Counted from the stretch's first letter, positions 26,866 to 36,723 are shown. The stretch: 36,723 nt of DNA from Planctomycetota bacterium (GCA_029259795.1 JAJDEM010000017.1:1-36723); one strand, 5' to 3'. Translations and numbers: made by a program. The notes: generated by a model not told the origin, from the letters alone.

Positions 26866-27346
26866 TCGAAACCGGCCGGGGCGCGGGGCGCCCAGAGGGA
26901 GGGTAGGGAGGGAGGAGGGAAAGTCGGGCGCTAAGCACGCACGCCACCGAGCCGGTCTCAAAAGGGGTCAAAGAGCACTCGGGATCAGCCAGCCTCCCGA
27001 AGAAGGCCACCCGTCCGAGGGTGTATCCAGCGTACAGCGAACCGCGTGCCACGTCGGGGTGACGAAGGCCCCGCAGCCAATGGACCTTTGCGGGCCAGGC
27101 CCCCTCGCGCGTGTCCCGGAGGCCGTGCGATCGTGTCATTTCGTGGCGGCGAGGCGCACATTCGTGCCTCGCCGGCAGGCTTCTCCCGCTCGGCAGCGAG
27201 CCCGGGCGGGTTCCAGCCAGGGATGGCCTGGGCGGTGCACCTCGACGGCAGTCGGCAGTTCCCTCTCCGACGCAGTCGTCGGTACACTCAGGCCCGCCGA
27301 AGACGACTCGCCGCGACGATGGGCCCGTTGCGGCTGGGAGACCGCC

Positions 27347-28954
27347 ATGCGGAAGACCGTACTGTTCGCGCTGCTTGCAGCGCTCGTATCGCTCCCCGCC
27401 ACCGGCGCCTTCGCTGATGATGTCGAGGGCGACGACGTTGGCACCGCAAAGATCCGGCATCTGCTGCGCCGCGCGACCTTCGGTGCGCGCCCCGGCGATG
27501 TCGAGGCCGCGAAGAAGCTCGGCGTCGAGGCTTGGATCGATCGCCAGCTCGAACCCCAGCAGATTCCGGATCCGGAGGTCGACAAGCGGCTCGAGGGCTT
27601 CGAGACCCTGAAGATGACGCCCGAGGAGTATGTCGCCCGACTCAACGGGGCACGCATGAGCCAGGGCAATGGCCCGCCCAAGAAGGGCGAGGATCGCATC
27701 GCCGCCGCCCGCCGCCGCCAGCAGGAGCTCAACCGCCTGCGCACCCAGGCGTCGCGCGAGGTCCCGCGCGCGATCCTCACGCGCGCCGTCTACAGCGAGC
27801 GCCAACTGCGTGAGGTCATGGCCGACTTCTGGCGCAACCACTTCAACGTCGACATCACCAAGGACGACGTCCGCTACTACATCCCGGCCTACGAGCACGA
27901 CGTCATCTACCGCCATGTGTTCGGCAAGTTCGAAGACATGCTCATGGCCACGGCGAAGCACCCGGCCATGCTGTTCTACCTCGACAACCACGTGTCGCAG
28001 GCGCCGATGGCGCGCGCGGAGCGCGTGCGCGCGGGCCGTGAGGACGAGAATCGCACGGGCGGCCTCAACGAGAACTACGCCCGCGAACTCATGGAACTCC
28101 ACACGGTCGGCGCCGACAACGGCTACGACCAAGACGACGTGATCCAGCTCGCGCTCGTGCTTACCGGCTGGACGATCCAAGGCGGCAAGTTCATGTTCCG
28201 CAAGAACTACCATGCGCGTGGCACGAAGCGCGTGATGGGCAAGTCAGTCAAGGGCGATGCGGTGGAGGAGGGCGAAGCCGCCATCCGTTACCTCGCCAAG
28301 CACAAGCTGACCCGCAAGTACGTCGTCTTGAAGATGGCCCGCTACCTGCAGTCCGACGAGCCGAGCGAGAAGCTCATGGCCGATGTGATCAAGGTCTGGT
28401 CGAAGACCAAGGGTGACCTCAAGGCCGTCACCAAGGCGATCCTGATGCACGACGACTTCTACGCGAAGCCGAGTGTGCTGACGAAGGCCAAGACGCCGTT
28501 CGAGTTCGCGGTCAGCGCCTTGCGCGTGACGGGCGCGGACATGAAGGACGCCGGCGGTGTCATGCAGCGTCTCGGCGACATGGGCCAGCCCGTGCTGCGC
28601 CAAGAAGACCCGACGGGCTACAGCGATGCCGCGGTGGACTGGATGGACACAGGCGTCCTGGCCGTGCGTTGGCAGTTCGCCTTTGATCTCCTGAACAACC
28701 GCCTCGCGGGCGTGAAGGTCGATGACAGTCCGCTCTACGAGCACCTTCGGCAGAAGCCCGAAGTCTGGGAGTACCTGTTGCAGGACTCCCTCTACGCAGG
28801 CGAGCGCCCCGGCTCGCTCACCATGGCGCCGTTCCGACGGCGCGTGAACGGCGTTCGCCGTAACTTCCGCAAGATGCGCATTGCGGAGTTGAAGAAGGAA
28901 TACAACATCCTGGCCACGTTGTTGCTCGGCTCGCCCGAGTTCCAGCGCCAGTAG
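27347..28954 (+). CDS. DUF1800 family protein
   Basis: Signal peptide; IRHLLRRATFGARPGDVEAAKKLGVEAWIDRQL, MADFWRNHFNV, HPAMLFYLDN, NENYARELMELHTVG. Confidence 0.93.
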   Translation: MRKTVLFALLAALVSLPATGAFADDVEGDDVGTAKIRHLLRRATFGARPGDVEAAKKLGVEAWIDRQLEPQQIPDPEVDKRLEGFETLKMTPEEYVARLNGARMSQGNGPPKKGEDRIAAARRRQQELNRLRTQASREVPRAILTRAVYSERQLREVMADFWRNHFNVDITKDDVRYYIPAYEHDVIYRHVFGKFEDMLMATAKHPAMLFYLDNHVSQAPMARAERVRAGREDENRTGGLNENYARELMELHTVGADNGYDQDDVIQLALVLTGWTIQGGKFMFRKNYHARGTKRVMGKSVKGDAVEEGEAAIRYLAKHKLTRKYVVLKMARYLQSDEPSEKLMADVIKVWSKTKGDLKAVTKAILMHDDFYAKPSVLTKAKTPFEFAVSALRVTGADMKDAGGVMQRLGDMGQPVLRQEDPTGYSDAAVDWMDTGVLAVRWQFAFDLLNNRLAGVKVDDSPLYEHLRQKPEVWEYLLQDSLYAGERPGSLTMAPFRRRVNGVRRNFRKMRIAELKKEYNILATLLLGSPEFQRQ

Positions 28955-28981
28955 CCCCTCCCGCAGATCGGAGACCGCTCT

Positions 28982-30277
28982 ATGTCCACCACACGCCGCG
29001 AAGTCCTCGCAGCCGGCGCCGCCTCGATTGCAGGCCTGTCGGTTTACAGCTCCCTCGCGAAGGAAGCCTTCGCCGGACCGGAGAAGGAGATCGCCGTCAA
29101 GCCGGCGGTCGTCTGCATCTACCTCCGTGGCGGTAACGACGCGCTCAATACGCTCGTGCCCTACACGGACGGCCACTACTACGACATGCGTCCCAACATC
29201 GCGATCCAGCCTCCGGACAAGGAGAACGGCGCGATCGATCTGGACGGCACCTTTGGGCTCAACCCCGGTCTCACGGGCTTCAAGGGCCTCTGGGACGCGA
29301 AGATGCTCGCCCCGATCGTCAACTGCGGCGTGCCGTCCGCCTCGCGTAGCCACTTCGCGATGCAGGACTACATGGAGCAGGGCCGCATGGCGAAGTCGTC
29401 GGTTCGCTCGGGCTGGCTCAACCGCTACCTCCAGCACACGGCCGGCGGCGATGCGGACTTCCGTGCCCTGGCGCTGCAGAGCCGGCTCCCGCGTTCGCTC
29501 CGCGGCGACTTCCCGGCCCTGGCCGTGGCACCGAGCCGCATGAACCCCGCGGCGAAGGACAAGGACAGCGACGTCCTCACGCTCTTCGACAAGCTCTACA
29601 AGAAGCCCCCGTCCATGAAAGGACCCGGCATGAAGGCCGAGCGTCCCGACGAGGACGACCTCACGGCCAACGGCCGCACGACCCTTGACTCGCTGCGCAA
29701 GCTCGCGGAGATCCTCCAGCAGAAGCCCACGGGCAAGGAAGTCCGCTACCCGGCCAGCGCCGGCGGTCTCGGGCAGAAGCTCAAGATGGCCGCTCGACTG
29801 CTGAAGTCGGGCCAGGGCGTCGAGACCATCGCGTTGGATTGGGGCGGCTGGGATCACCACATCCAAGAGGGTGGTGGTGGTGAGCAGGACCGCATCCGCG
29901 TGATGCTCAGCCAGATGGGCCTCGCGTGCTCGACGTTCTTCGAGGACATCAAGTTCATGCGCAACAAGGTCACGATGCTGATCATGACCGAGTTCGGCCG
30001 CACCAACCGTGAGAACGGCAACTTCGGCACGGATCACGGCCACGGGTCGGTGATGTGGGCGATCGGCGGCAAGGTCAATGGCGGCAAGGTGTACGGCAAC
30101 TGGACGGGCCTCGCGCCGGGCCAGACCTACCAGAACCGCGACCTCCTTGTCACGACCGACTGGCGCCAGGTCTTCGAGGAGACGATGCGCGACCACATGA
30201 AGCTGCACCCGTCGAAGTCACTCTTCGACAACTTTACGCCTGCAGACACCAAGCTCGGCTTGTTCAAGACAGTGTAG
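28982..30277 (+). CDS. DUF1501 family protein, Tat-type signal
   Basis: TTRREVLAAGAASIAGLSVYSSLAKEAFA; VCIYLRGGNDALNTLVPY, DWGGWDHH, MTEFGRTNRENGNFGTDHGHGSVMW. Confidence 0.93.
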   Translation: MSTTRREVLAAGAASIAGLSVYSSLAKEAFAGPEKEIAVKPAVVCIYLRGGNDALNTLVPYTDGHYYDMRPNIAIQPPDKENGAIDLDGTFGLNPGLTGFKGLWDAKMLAPIVNCGVPSASRSHFAMQDYMEQGRMAKSSVRSGWLNRYLQHTAGGDADFRALALQSRLPRSLRGDFPALAVAPSRMNPAAKDKDSDVLTLFDKLYKKPPSMKGPGMKAERPDEDDLTANGRTTLDSLRKLAEILQQKPTGKEVRYPASAGGLGQKLKMAARLLKSGQGVETIALDWGGWDHHIQEGGGGEQDRIRVMLSQMGLACSTFFEDIKFMRNKVTMLIMTEFGRTNRENGNFGTDHGHGSVMWAIGGKVNGGKVYGNWTGLAPGQTYQNRDLLVTTDWRQVFEETMRDHMKLHPSKSLFDNFTPADTKLGLFKTV

Positions 30278-30304
30278 CTCTTCGCCAACGGCTGAAGGCT
30301 AGGT

Positions 30305-30343
30305 GGGCCGTGGTCCTTCGGGATCGCGGCCCGCGTCTTTTTT
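30305..30343 (+). terminator. Rho-independent-type terminator for the DUF1800-DUF1501 unit
   Basis: gggccgtggtcc-ttcg-ggatcgcggccc (12-bp stem including two G-U pairs, TTCG loop), then gcgtc and TTTTTT. Confidence 0.85.
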
Positions 30344-30365
30344 GGGAAGCGGCTCGCACTCCCGC

Positions 30366-30464
30366 TGGCCAGGCACGCCCTTTCGCGACGCCCGATGGCA
30401 GGAGGACCGGAAGCCGGTCCGCTGCCATCGGGTCCCCCGTTGGCCAGGCACGCCCTTTCGCGAC
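30366..30464. repeat. Perfect 24-bp direct repeat flanking the copy B hairpin
   Basis: tggccaggcacgccctttcgcgac at 30366-30389 and 30441-30464. Confidence 0.9.
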
Positions 30465-30580
30465 CTCATGAATCGGTCGCTGTGGATTGGGGGAGAGACG
30501 TCCCGTCGACGGTGGCCTTCTGTGTAGGGGCGGCCCTGGCTCGCCGCGTAGCGGCGGGCGGAGTGGCCGCCCGGAGGCCC
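30391..30580. repeat. Dispersed structured intergenic element, copy B
   Basis: Hairpin cccgatggcag-N20-ctgccatcggg (30391-30432), ctcatgaatcg at 30465 (same 74-nt offset as copy A), then gtaggggcggccc...ggcggagtggccgcccggag (30524 on). Confidence 0.7.
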
Positions 30581-30602
30581 GTTCAAAGGGCCGAGGACCG
30601 CG

Positions 30603-31202
30603 TCAGCTCGTGAGATCGATCTGCGGCACGGCGCGCTGGGAGCTGTCTTCGATCTCGAAGAACTCGCGCTTGAGGAAGCCGAACAGGCCGGCGATCACGT
30701 TCGACGGGAACGTCTCGATGCGGTTGGCCAAATCACGCACGTTGGCGTTGTAGAAACGCCGCGCGCGCTGAATGCGGTTCTCGGTCGTCGTGAGCTCTTC
30801 TTGCAGCGCGAGGAAGCTGCGCGAGGCCTTCAGGTCCGGATAGCCCTCGGCGACGGCGAAGAGCTGCTTCACGCTGCCGACGAGCGCGTTCTCATCACGC
30901 GCCTGCGCCTCGGGGGAGCCGCTGTTGCTCGCTGCGCGGTTGCGCGCCTCGATGACGCGCTCGAACGTCTCACGCTCGTGCGTGGCGTAGCCCTGGACGG
31001 TCTTGACGAGGTTGGGAATCAGGTCGTAGCGGCGCTTGAGCTCGGTATCGACACCCGACCACGACTCGTCGGTGTGATTGCGGGTGCGCACGAGGCCGTT
31101 GTAGGTCCCGATGACCCAGATCAGGACGATCACGCCGAGGACGCCAAGCGCGATGACCTCGGGCCCGATGGCCATCAGCGGAATGAGTTGGTGCAGCGCC
31201 AT
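30603..31202 (-). CDS. LemA family protein
   Basis: TM then YNGLVRTRNHTDESWSGVDTELKRRYDLIPNLVKTVQGYATHERETFERVIEARN...FYNANVRDLANRIETFPSNVIAGLFGF. Confidence 0.95.
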   Translation of the reverse strand: MALHQLIPLMAIGPEVIALGVLGVIVLIWVIGTYNGLVRTRNHTDESWSGVDTELKRRYDLIPNLVKTVQGYATHERETFERVIEARNRAASNSGSPEAQARDENALVGSVKQLFAVAEGYPDLKASRSFLALQEELTTTENRIQRARRFYNANVRDLANRIETFPSNVIAGLFGFLKREFFEIEDSSQRAVPQIDLTS

Positions 31203-31255
31203 GCGCGGGGACTCCGGAGGGGAATGCCGATCATACTGCGTGCAGCCGGGCCGCC

Positions 31256-31948
31256 TCATTCCGCGAGCGCGGCGCGAATGTCCTTCGGGATCCGATCCAG
31301 GACGCCCGTGATGAGCTCGAGGGCCTGGTCGAACTCCGGGGGCTTGAACTTCCGCGAGCGCAGGGCCATGACCTGCGAGCCGTCCTCGAATTCGAGGCTG
31401 TAGCGGGGCGACTCGAGCAGGAACTCCATCGTCCCTTGATGCAGCACATCGTACGCCCAGCGCTTGCTGGGCGAGGTGACCCAGAACTTGCGGCTGAACT
31501 CCGCCGACTCGAAGTCGATGTCGTCGAAGCCGAAGGCGCCCTTCATCTTGTCGAACATGCTCTCGCCACGGATCGAGAGTCCGGTGAGCCGGAGTCCGCT
31601 GTCCACGACGACCGCGCTGAACTCGTGGTGGTGGGTTTGGCGATTGCCCTTCGAGTCCGTCGAATACGTCTGGTAGTGGTAATCGAACGCCATGGCGCGC
31701 AGGTCGCCCACGCGTCCGCGCATCACGTTGAAGCCGTAGCGATTGTCGCCCTGCTGCAGCTGGCTGAAGCTCGGGAAGCGATCCTCGAGCGAGGAGACCT
31801 CGCCCGCCGTGTAGTGCCAGCCGCCGGCGTCCGCCCAGGCGGCGAGGACCTCCCGGCGTTTCTTGGCGCCCAGGTGGCCGTAGAGCATCGCGACGACGAC
31901 GCCCACGATCGCGAGAATGAAGAAGATGATGAAGATGCCGCCGCCCAT
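31256..31948 (-). CDS. Membrane-anchored uncharacterised protein adjacent to lemA
   Basis: 230 aa; N-terminal TM, basic stop-transfer, soluble domain; neighbourhood resembles LemA/DUF3137-type pairs (weak). Confidence 0.65.
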   Translation of the reverse strand: MGGGIFIIFFILAIVGVVVAMLYGHLGAKKRREVLAAWADAGGWHYTAGEVSSLEDRFPSFSQLQQGDNRYGFNVMRGRVGDLRAMAFDYHYQTYSTDSKGNRQTHHHEFSAVVVDSGLRLTGLSIRGESMFDKMKGAFGFDDIDFESAEFSRKFWVTSPSKRWAYDVLHQGTMEFLLESPRYSLEFEDGSQVMALRSRKFKPPEFDQALELITGVLDRIPKDIRAALAE

Positions 31949-31998
31949 GACGACAGCCTACGGTCCCGGGGAGCGCTCGGGGAGCCTGGCCTGCTTCG

Positions 31999-32277
31999 CT
32001 ATCCCTTGGCGGGGCGCTTGCGGAGGTAGAGCTCGCGGTAGCCGTGGGCGCTGCACTGGAAGTCCACAGCGACCTGATAGAGCGCGTAGAGCGGGTCGCG
32101 CTCGGCGTCCGGGTGATCACTCCGGCCGAGCATCTCGAGGAACTCATGGGCCCGCGTCGCCGCGTCGCTGACCGTGGCACTCAGCCGCGTGGCGCTGCCG
32201 CCATCGGCGCGCGGCGAGGCCGGTCCCTCTACGCCTTGAGTCTGCGTGCCTTCGGTCTTCGGCGTCGGTCGGACCAT
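31999..32277 (-). CDS. Small uncharacterised protein (92 aa)
   Basis: Intact ORF between same-strand genes; no motif recognised. Confidence 0.5.
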   Translation of the reverse strand: MVRPTPKTEGTQTQGVEGPASPRADGGSATRLSATVSDAATRAHEFLEMLGRSDHPDAERDPLYALYQVAVDFQCSAHGYRELYLRKRPAKG

Positions 32278-32326
32278 GGCCTGTCCCTCCTGAGACCGCC
32301 CGATCCTAGGCCTTCGGACCGACGGC

Positions 32327-32890
32327 CTACTTCGCCGCGCGCAGGCCGTCGAGGACCTCGGCGACGCGCTCGTGGCTGGCCCGCGGGCCCTTCACGATCA
32401 GCGCGGAGGTGCCCTGCAGGCGGACGGTCAGCTGGGCCCAGACCGCTTCCCCGACGCCCGCTTTGACGCTCGCCAGCAGGGCCTCGCTCGTCATGCCTTG
32501 GACCAGATCGTTGACGGCGTGGATCTGGACGACGTAGCCCCGCGTCGGTTCGGGCTTCGGCGGGTGGAGCGCGCGCTCGGCCGCCTGCTTGGCCGCGAGG
32601 GCATCAGACGCCGTGCGGAGCGCCCGGATGGCGCTGAGGTGCTGATCGATCGCCTTGAGCGCCTCCGGGGTCCCCCGCACCACCAGGATGCCGTTCTTGG
32701 TCTCGAGGTCCTTGAGGTCGTAGTAGCGCAGGCGCAGGCGAGCGGGGCCGTCCGCGGGCTCCTGGCTGGCGACGGCGGGCGCCGCTGGCGGCTGTGCCAC
32801 GGGGGTGCGCGGGCGGCTCCGGCAGGCGCTCACGGGCAGCAACCCAAGGACGAGCAGGCTGACGGCGATCCAAGACGAGGCTCTGGGCAT
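32327..32890 (-). CDS. Lipoprotein with secretin N-domain-like repeats
   Basis: Lipobox LLPVSAC|RS; two segments ending NGILVVRGTPEALKAIDQHLSAIRAL and TSALIVKGPRASHERVAEVLDGLRAA. Confidence 0.65.
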   Translation of the reverse strand: MPRASSWIAVSLLVLGLLPVSACRSRPRTPVAQPPAAPAVASQEPADGPARLRLRYYDLKDLETKNGILVVRGTPEALKAIDQHLSAIRALRTASDALAAKQAAERALHPPKPEPTRGYVVQIHAVNDLVQGMTSEALLASVKAGVGEAVWAQLTVRLQGTSALIVKGPRASHERVAEVLDGLRAAK

Positions 32891-33044
32891 GCTGGCCCTC
32901 CCCCAGCAGTAGAGGCGGTGGCCGTCACGCTTGAATCATCCGGGGTCGGGGCCGCCTCCCGCCTCACCAGCCGCGCCGGGGCTTGTGCCCATTTCGTGGG
33001 CGGGTAGAACCACAGTTGCTGCGGGATTCCGCCCTGGAGACGGC

Positions 33045-33791
33045 ATGACGAGCGAACTCGACGATGAGGTCCGCAAGAGCCGGATGCCGGCTCGACTGGA
33101 CTTCTGGCAAAGTGCCACCGGGCTGCTGCTGGCCTTGTTCATGTGGACCCACTTGATGTTGGTCTCGAGCATCCTGATCAGCAAGGACGCGATGCTCTTC
33201 GTGACCCGGATGATGGAGGGCAGCACCAACCCCAGCGAAGAGGCCGGCTACCCGATCATCGTCTCGATCCTCGCCGTCATCGTGCTGATCATCTTCGTCG
33301 TGCACGCGGGCCTCGCGATGCGCAAGCTGCCGGCGAACTGGAAGCAATGGCGCACGATGCGCTCGCACGTGAAGATGATGAAGCATGGCGACACCACCCA
33401 GTGGTGGATCCAGGCCATCACCGGCTTCATCATGTTCTTCCTCGGCTCGGCGCACATCATCATCATGGCGACGAATGCCGACAAGATCGGCCCGCATCAG
33501 TCGGCCGATCGCTTCGTCTCGATGGGCCTCTGGCCGCTGTACTTCATCCTGCTGTTCGCCGTCGAGCTGCACGGCGCGATCGGCATGTACCGCCTCATCG
33601 TGAAGTGGGGCTGGTTCGACGGGAAGGATCCCGTGGCCAACCGCAAGCGCATGAAGAAGCTCAAGATGGCCATCTCCGTGTTCTTCCTCGTCCTGGGTCT
33701 CCTGTCGTTTGCGGCGTACATGCGGATCGGCCTCCAGAACAAGGCGGACGGCACGGTCGGCATTCCCTACGGCGGCGAGTCGGGCCACTAG
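33045..33791 (+). CDS. frdC: Fumarate reductase/succinate dehydrogenase cytochrome b subunit, Wolinella FrdC (type B, di-heme) family
   Basis: [103 protein letters not shown]. Confidence 0.92.
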   Translation: MTSELDDEVRKSRMPARLDFWQSATGLLLALFMWTHLMLVSSILISKDAMLFVTRMMEGSTNPSEEAGYPIIVSILAVIVLIIFVVHAGLAMRKLPANWKQWRTMRSHVKMMKHGDTTQWWIQAITGFIMFFLGSAHIIIMATNADKIGPHQSADRFVSMGLWPLYFILLFAVELHGAIGMYRLIVKWGWFDGKDPVANRKRMKKLKMAISVFFLVLGLLSFAAYMRIGLQNKADGTVGIPYGGESGH

Positions 33792-33838
33792 CGCTCGCGA
33801 CGAGGTGTCCCAAGGGCACCTCCCAAGAAGGGTTACCC

Positions 33839-35809
33839 ATGAAGGTCCTCTACACCGACTCCTTGGTCATCGGCGGCGGCCTCGCGGGCTTGCGCGTTGC
33901 GATCGCCTCGAAGAACCGCGGTCTCGACACGCTCGTGCTCTCGCTGATTCCGGCCAAGCGCTCGCACTCCGCGGCCGCGCAGGGCGGCATGCAGGCGAGC
34001 CTGGCCAACAGCGTCAAGAGCAAGGACGACAACGAGGACGTCCACTTCGCCGATACGGTGAAGGGCAGCGACTGGGGCTGTGACCAGAAGGTCGCGCGCA
34101 TGTTCGCCAACACCGCTCCCAAGGCCATCCGCGAGCTGGCGACCTGGGGTGTCCCGTGGAGCCGCGTACGCAAGGGCGACCGTGAGGTCGTCATCAACGC
34201 CGAGCGTGTCACCATCACCGAGGACGCCGAGGACCACGGCCTCATCACCTCGCGCGACTTCGGCGGCACGAAGAAGTGGCGCACCTGCTACACCGCCGAC
34301 GGCACCGGCCACACGATGCTCTACGCGATGGACAACCGCGCCATCGAGATGGGCATTCCCGTCCACGATCGCAAGGAGGCGATCGCCCTGATTCACGAGG
34401 GCGACCGCTGCTACGGCGCGATCGTCCGCGACCTGGTCACCGGCGAGCTGATCGCCTACGTGGCCAACGCAACGACCATGGCCACCGGCGGCTACGGCCG
34501 GCTGTACTCGATCTCCACCAACGCCATCATCAACGAGGGCATGGGTGCGGCCATCACGCTCGAGACGGGCAAGGCGCCGCTGGGCAACATGGAGGCCGTG
34601 CAGTTTCACCCGACGGCCATCGTTCCGGCCGGCATCCTCACAACGGAAGGCTGTCGTGGCGACGGCGGCCTGCTGCGCGACGTCGACGGCTACCGGTTCA
34701 TGCCCGACTACGAGCCCGACAAGAAGGAGCTCGCCAGCCGCGACGTCGTCTCGCGCCGCATGACCGAGCACATCCGCAAGGGCAAGGGCGTGCCCTCGCC
34801 CTACGGCCCGCACCTCTGGCTCGACATCACGTTGCTGGGCCGCGAGCACATCGAGAAGAACCTGCGCGAGGTCAAGGAGATCTGCGAGTACTTCCTCGGC
34901 ATCGACCCCGCCGTGGACTTCATCCCGGTTCGTCCGACGCAGCACTACTCGATGGGTGGGGTACGTACGACACCGAAGGGCGAGAGCCCGGGCCTCAAGG
35001 GGCTGTTCTCGGTAGGCGAGGCTTCGTGCTGGGACATGCACGGCTTCAACCGCCTGGGGGGCAACTCGGTCGCCGAGACGGCCGTTGCCGGCATGATCGT
35101 CGGTGAGTACGTCGTCGACCACTGCGAGTCACAAGACGTCGACATCGACATCGCTACCGTGCGCAAGTTCCTTGCCCGCGAGCAGGCCAACATCGACGCG
35201 GTGTTCGAGCGCCCCGAGGGCGAGAGCGTCTGGGACATTCGCAACGCGATGCAGACGATCATGATGGAGAAGGTCGGCATCTTCCGCAACGGACCCGACC
35301 TCGAGGAGGCCGTCGAAGAGCTGAAGGTGCTGCTCACGCGCAGCCGCTCGATCAAGGTTGCGGCCCCGGCGCGCGGCGCCAACCCCGAGCTCGAACAGGC
35401 GCTGCGCGTGCCGCGCATGCTGAAGCTCGCGCTCTGCATTGCGAAGGGCGCACGCGATCGGACCGAGAGCCGCGGCGCGCACTCGCGCGAGGACTTCCCC
35501 GACCGCAATGACCGTGACTGGCTCTCGCGCACGCTGGCCGTCTGGGCGAACCCCGACGACCTCGAGCCTGAGCTGACCTACGAGACGCTGGACATCATGG
35601 AGATGGAGATGCCTCCGGGCTCGCGTGGCTACGGCAACGCGAAAGCCATCGAGCATCCCGACACCGCCAAGCGGGTCGCCCAGATCGAGGCGCTGAAGGC
35701 GTCCATGCCGGACGCCGATCGCTTCCAGATCCAAGAAGCCTTGATGCCCTACGAGCTGCCCGAGAAGTACCAGGGCAAGAACGAGCGCAGTGGAGTGGAG
35801 TACGCATGA
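33839..35809 (+). CDS. frdA: Fumarate reductase/succinate dehydrogenase flavoprotein subunit
   Basis: [84 protein letters not shown]. Confidence 0.95.
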   Translation: MKVLYTDSLVIGGGLAGLRVAIASKNRGLDTLVLSLIPAKRSHSAAAQGGMQASLANSVKSKDDNEDVHFADTVKGSDWGCDQKVARMFANTAPKAIRELATWGVPWSRVRKGDREVVINAERVTITEDAEDHGLITSRDFGGTKKWRTCYTADGTGHTMLYAMDNRAIEMGIPVHDRKEAIALIHEGDRCYGAIVRDLVTGELIAYVANATTMATGGYGRLYSISTNAIINEGMGAAITLETGKAPLGNMEAVQFHPTAIVPAGILTTEGCRGDGGLLRDVDGYRFMPDYEPDKKELASRDVVSRRMTEHIRKGKGVPSPYGPHLWLDITLLGREHIEKNLREVKEICEYFLGIDPAVDFIPVRPTQHYSMGGVRTTPKGESPGLKGLFSVGEASCWDMHGFNRLGGNSVAETAVAGMIVGEYVVDHCESQDVDIDIATVRKFLAREQANIDAVFERPEGESVWDIRNAMQTIMMEKVGIFRNGPDLEEAVEELKVLLTRSRSIKVAAPARGANPELEQALRVPRMLKLALCIAKGARDRTESRGAHSREDFPDRNDRDWLSRTLAVWANPDDLEPELTYETLDIMEMEMPPGSRGYGNAKAIEHPDTAKRVAQIEALKASMPDADRFQIQEALMPYELPEKYQGKNERSGVEYA

Positions 35810-36552
35810 GCACCGTCGACCAGCCCAAGGGCCGCACCCTTGTCTTCAACATCATGCGCTACAACCCGCAGGTTGAGGGCGACAAGCCGAAGATGGTGCG
35901 CTACGAGGTCGAAGAGACCCTCGGCATGACCATCTTCATCGCGCTCAACCACATCCGGGAGACGCGCGAGCCGTCGCTGCTCTTCGACTTCGTCTGCCGC
36001 GCCGGCATCTGCGGCTCCTGCGGCATGATCATCAACGGTCGGCCGGACCTCGCCTGCCGCACGCTCACCACGAAGTTCCCCGACGGCGAGATCACGCTGA
36101 TGCCGCTGCCGGCCTTCAAGCTGATCGGTGACCTCTCCGTCGACACGGGCACGTTCATGCGCCGCGTCAGCGAGCGCGTCGGGAGCTGGATCCACAGCGA
36201 AGAGGCGAAGAACCCGAATCTCAACGTCCTTGAAGAGCGCATGGACCCGGACGTCGCCGACAAGATCTACGAGCTCGACCGCTGCATCGAGTGCGGTTGC
36301 TGCATCTCCGCCTGCGGCACGATGCGCATGCGTGACAGCTTCCTCGGCGCGCGTGGCTTCATGAGCGTGGCGCGCTTCCAGGCCGACCCGCGCGACAAGC
36401 GCACCGACGCCGACTGGTACGAGGTCCTCGGCGACGACGACGGCATCTTCGGCTGCATGACGCTCATGGGCTGCGAAGACACCTGCCCGAAGGACCTGCC
36501 GCACCAGACGAAGATCGCCTACCTGCGTCGCCGAATGGTCAAGGTGAAGTAG
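35806..36552 (+). CDS. frdB: Fumarate reductase/succinate dehydrogenase iron-sulfur subunit
   Basis: [2Fe-2S] [52 protein letters not shown] overlap with frdA. Confidence 0.95.
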   Translation: MSTVDQPKGRTLVFNIMRYNPQVEGDKPKMVRYEVEETLGMTIFIALNHIRETREPSLLFDFVCRAGICGSCGMIINGRPDLACRTLTTKFPDGEITLMPLPAFKLIGDLSVDTGTFMRRVSERVGSWIHSEEAKNPNLNVLEERMDPDVADKIYELDRCIECGCCISACGTMRMRDSFLGARGFMSVARFQADPRDKRTDADWYEVLGDDDGIFGCMTLMGCEDTCPKDLPHQTKIAYLRRRMVKVK

Positions 36553-36721
36553 CCTCATCCGAGGCCGGGTCGTAGCGCACGGACTCACCGCGCGGGATCG
36601 AGATCGACGTCCACGACGATCCTCTGAGTGCGCGTGCGATCTGCACGATCTGACCCACGTGGTAGCCGTAGTGGTCGAGCTGGCGGTGGTGATGCCGCAG
36701 GAGCGCCGATCCCCGTCCACG
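36539..36721 (-). CDS. DinB-like/DUF1572 family protein, C-terminal part (truncated by window edge)
   Basis: Reverse-strand frame absent from the ORF track (no start in window): [70 protein letters not shown] and W.S(L/I)SIPRG(x)S are family-like. Confidence 0.75.
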   Translation of the reverse strand, partial: RGRGSALLRHHHRQLDHYGYHVGQIVQIARALRGSSWTSISIPRGESVRYDPASDEATSP

Positions 36722-36723
36722 GC

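Noticed and set aside
26905-26960. Possible RNase P RNA (gagggaaagtcgggc resembles GAGGAAAGUCCGGGC)
   Set aside because: No matching downstream conserved regions such as GGUAAGAGCGCACC or ACAGAACCCGGCUUA could be found on either strand.
27195-27240. Possible tRNA/tmRNA T-arm (gcgggttccagcc)
   Set aside because: No complete cloverleaf, acceptor stem or CCA could be assembled.
26678-27346. N-terminal extension of the DUF1800 ORF through the intergenic region
   Set aside because: A good signal peptide starts at 27347; the upstream frame is low-information Arg/Gly/Pro sequence crossing strong hairpins.
28244-30208. 654-aa minus-strand ORF antisense to DUF1800/DUF1501
   Set aside because: Both sense genes have clear family motifs; the antisense frame has none.
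33833-35122. 429-aa minus-strand ORF antisense to frdA
   Set aside because: Shadow of a highly conserved flavoprotein gene.

Overview
High-GC, gene-dense bacterial chromosomal window with no rRNA, tRNA or CRISPR that I could support. Gene content (DUF1800/DUF1501 pair, FHA/sigma54 regulator, zinc-ribbon Ser/Thr kinase, secretin N-domain proteins) suggests a Planctomycetes-like bacterium; this is inference. Recognisable blocks: (a) a tightly coupled minus-strand operon (about 21.8-26.25 kb) resembling phosphonate/2-aminoethylphosphonate biosynthesis: PepM-like enzyme fused to an NTP-transferase-like domain, split phosphonopyruvate decarboxylase, AEP transaminase, cytidylyltransferase-like protein, with a convergent CDP-alcohol phosphotransferase; (b) a Wolinella-type frdCAB/sdhCAB operon at the right end; (c) a kinase/coiled-coil/FHA-GAF-sigma54 regulatory block; (d) a DUF1800-DUF1501 export pair; (e) LemA and a neighbouring membrane protein. 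Main points for follow-up: a NifB-like protein (5949-7172) lacking the radical SAM cysteines and the NifX-domain HFG motif; a PepM homologue with E-D-N-V-F-P-K-R-C-S instead of the hallmark E-D-K-x5-N-S, placing a Cys where isocitrate-lyase-type enzymes have their catalytic Cys; a dispersed structured intergenic element in two tail-to-tail gaps (about 11.24-11.45 and 30.39-30.58 kb) whose inner stems differ but remain paired; and a roughly 1.1 kb apparently non-coding region (26.25-27.35 kb) with a perfect 13-bp GTGA-loop hairpin flanked by two G-quadruplex-type tracts. No database search was run; all homology calls are from recognised motifs.
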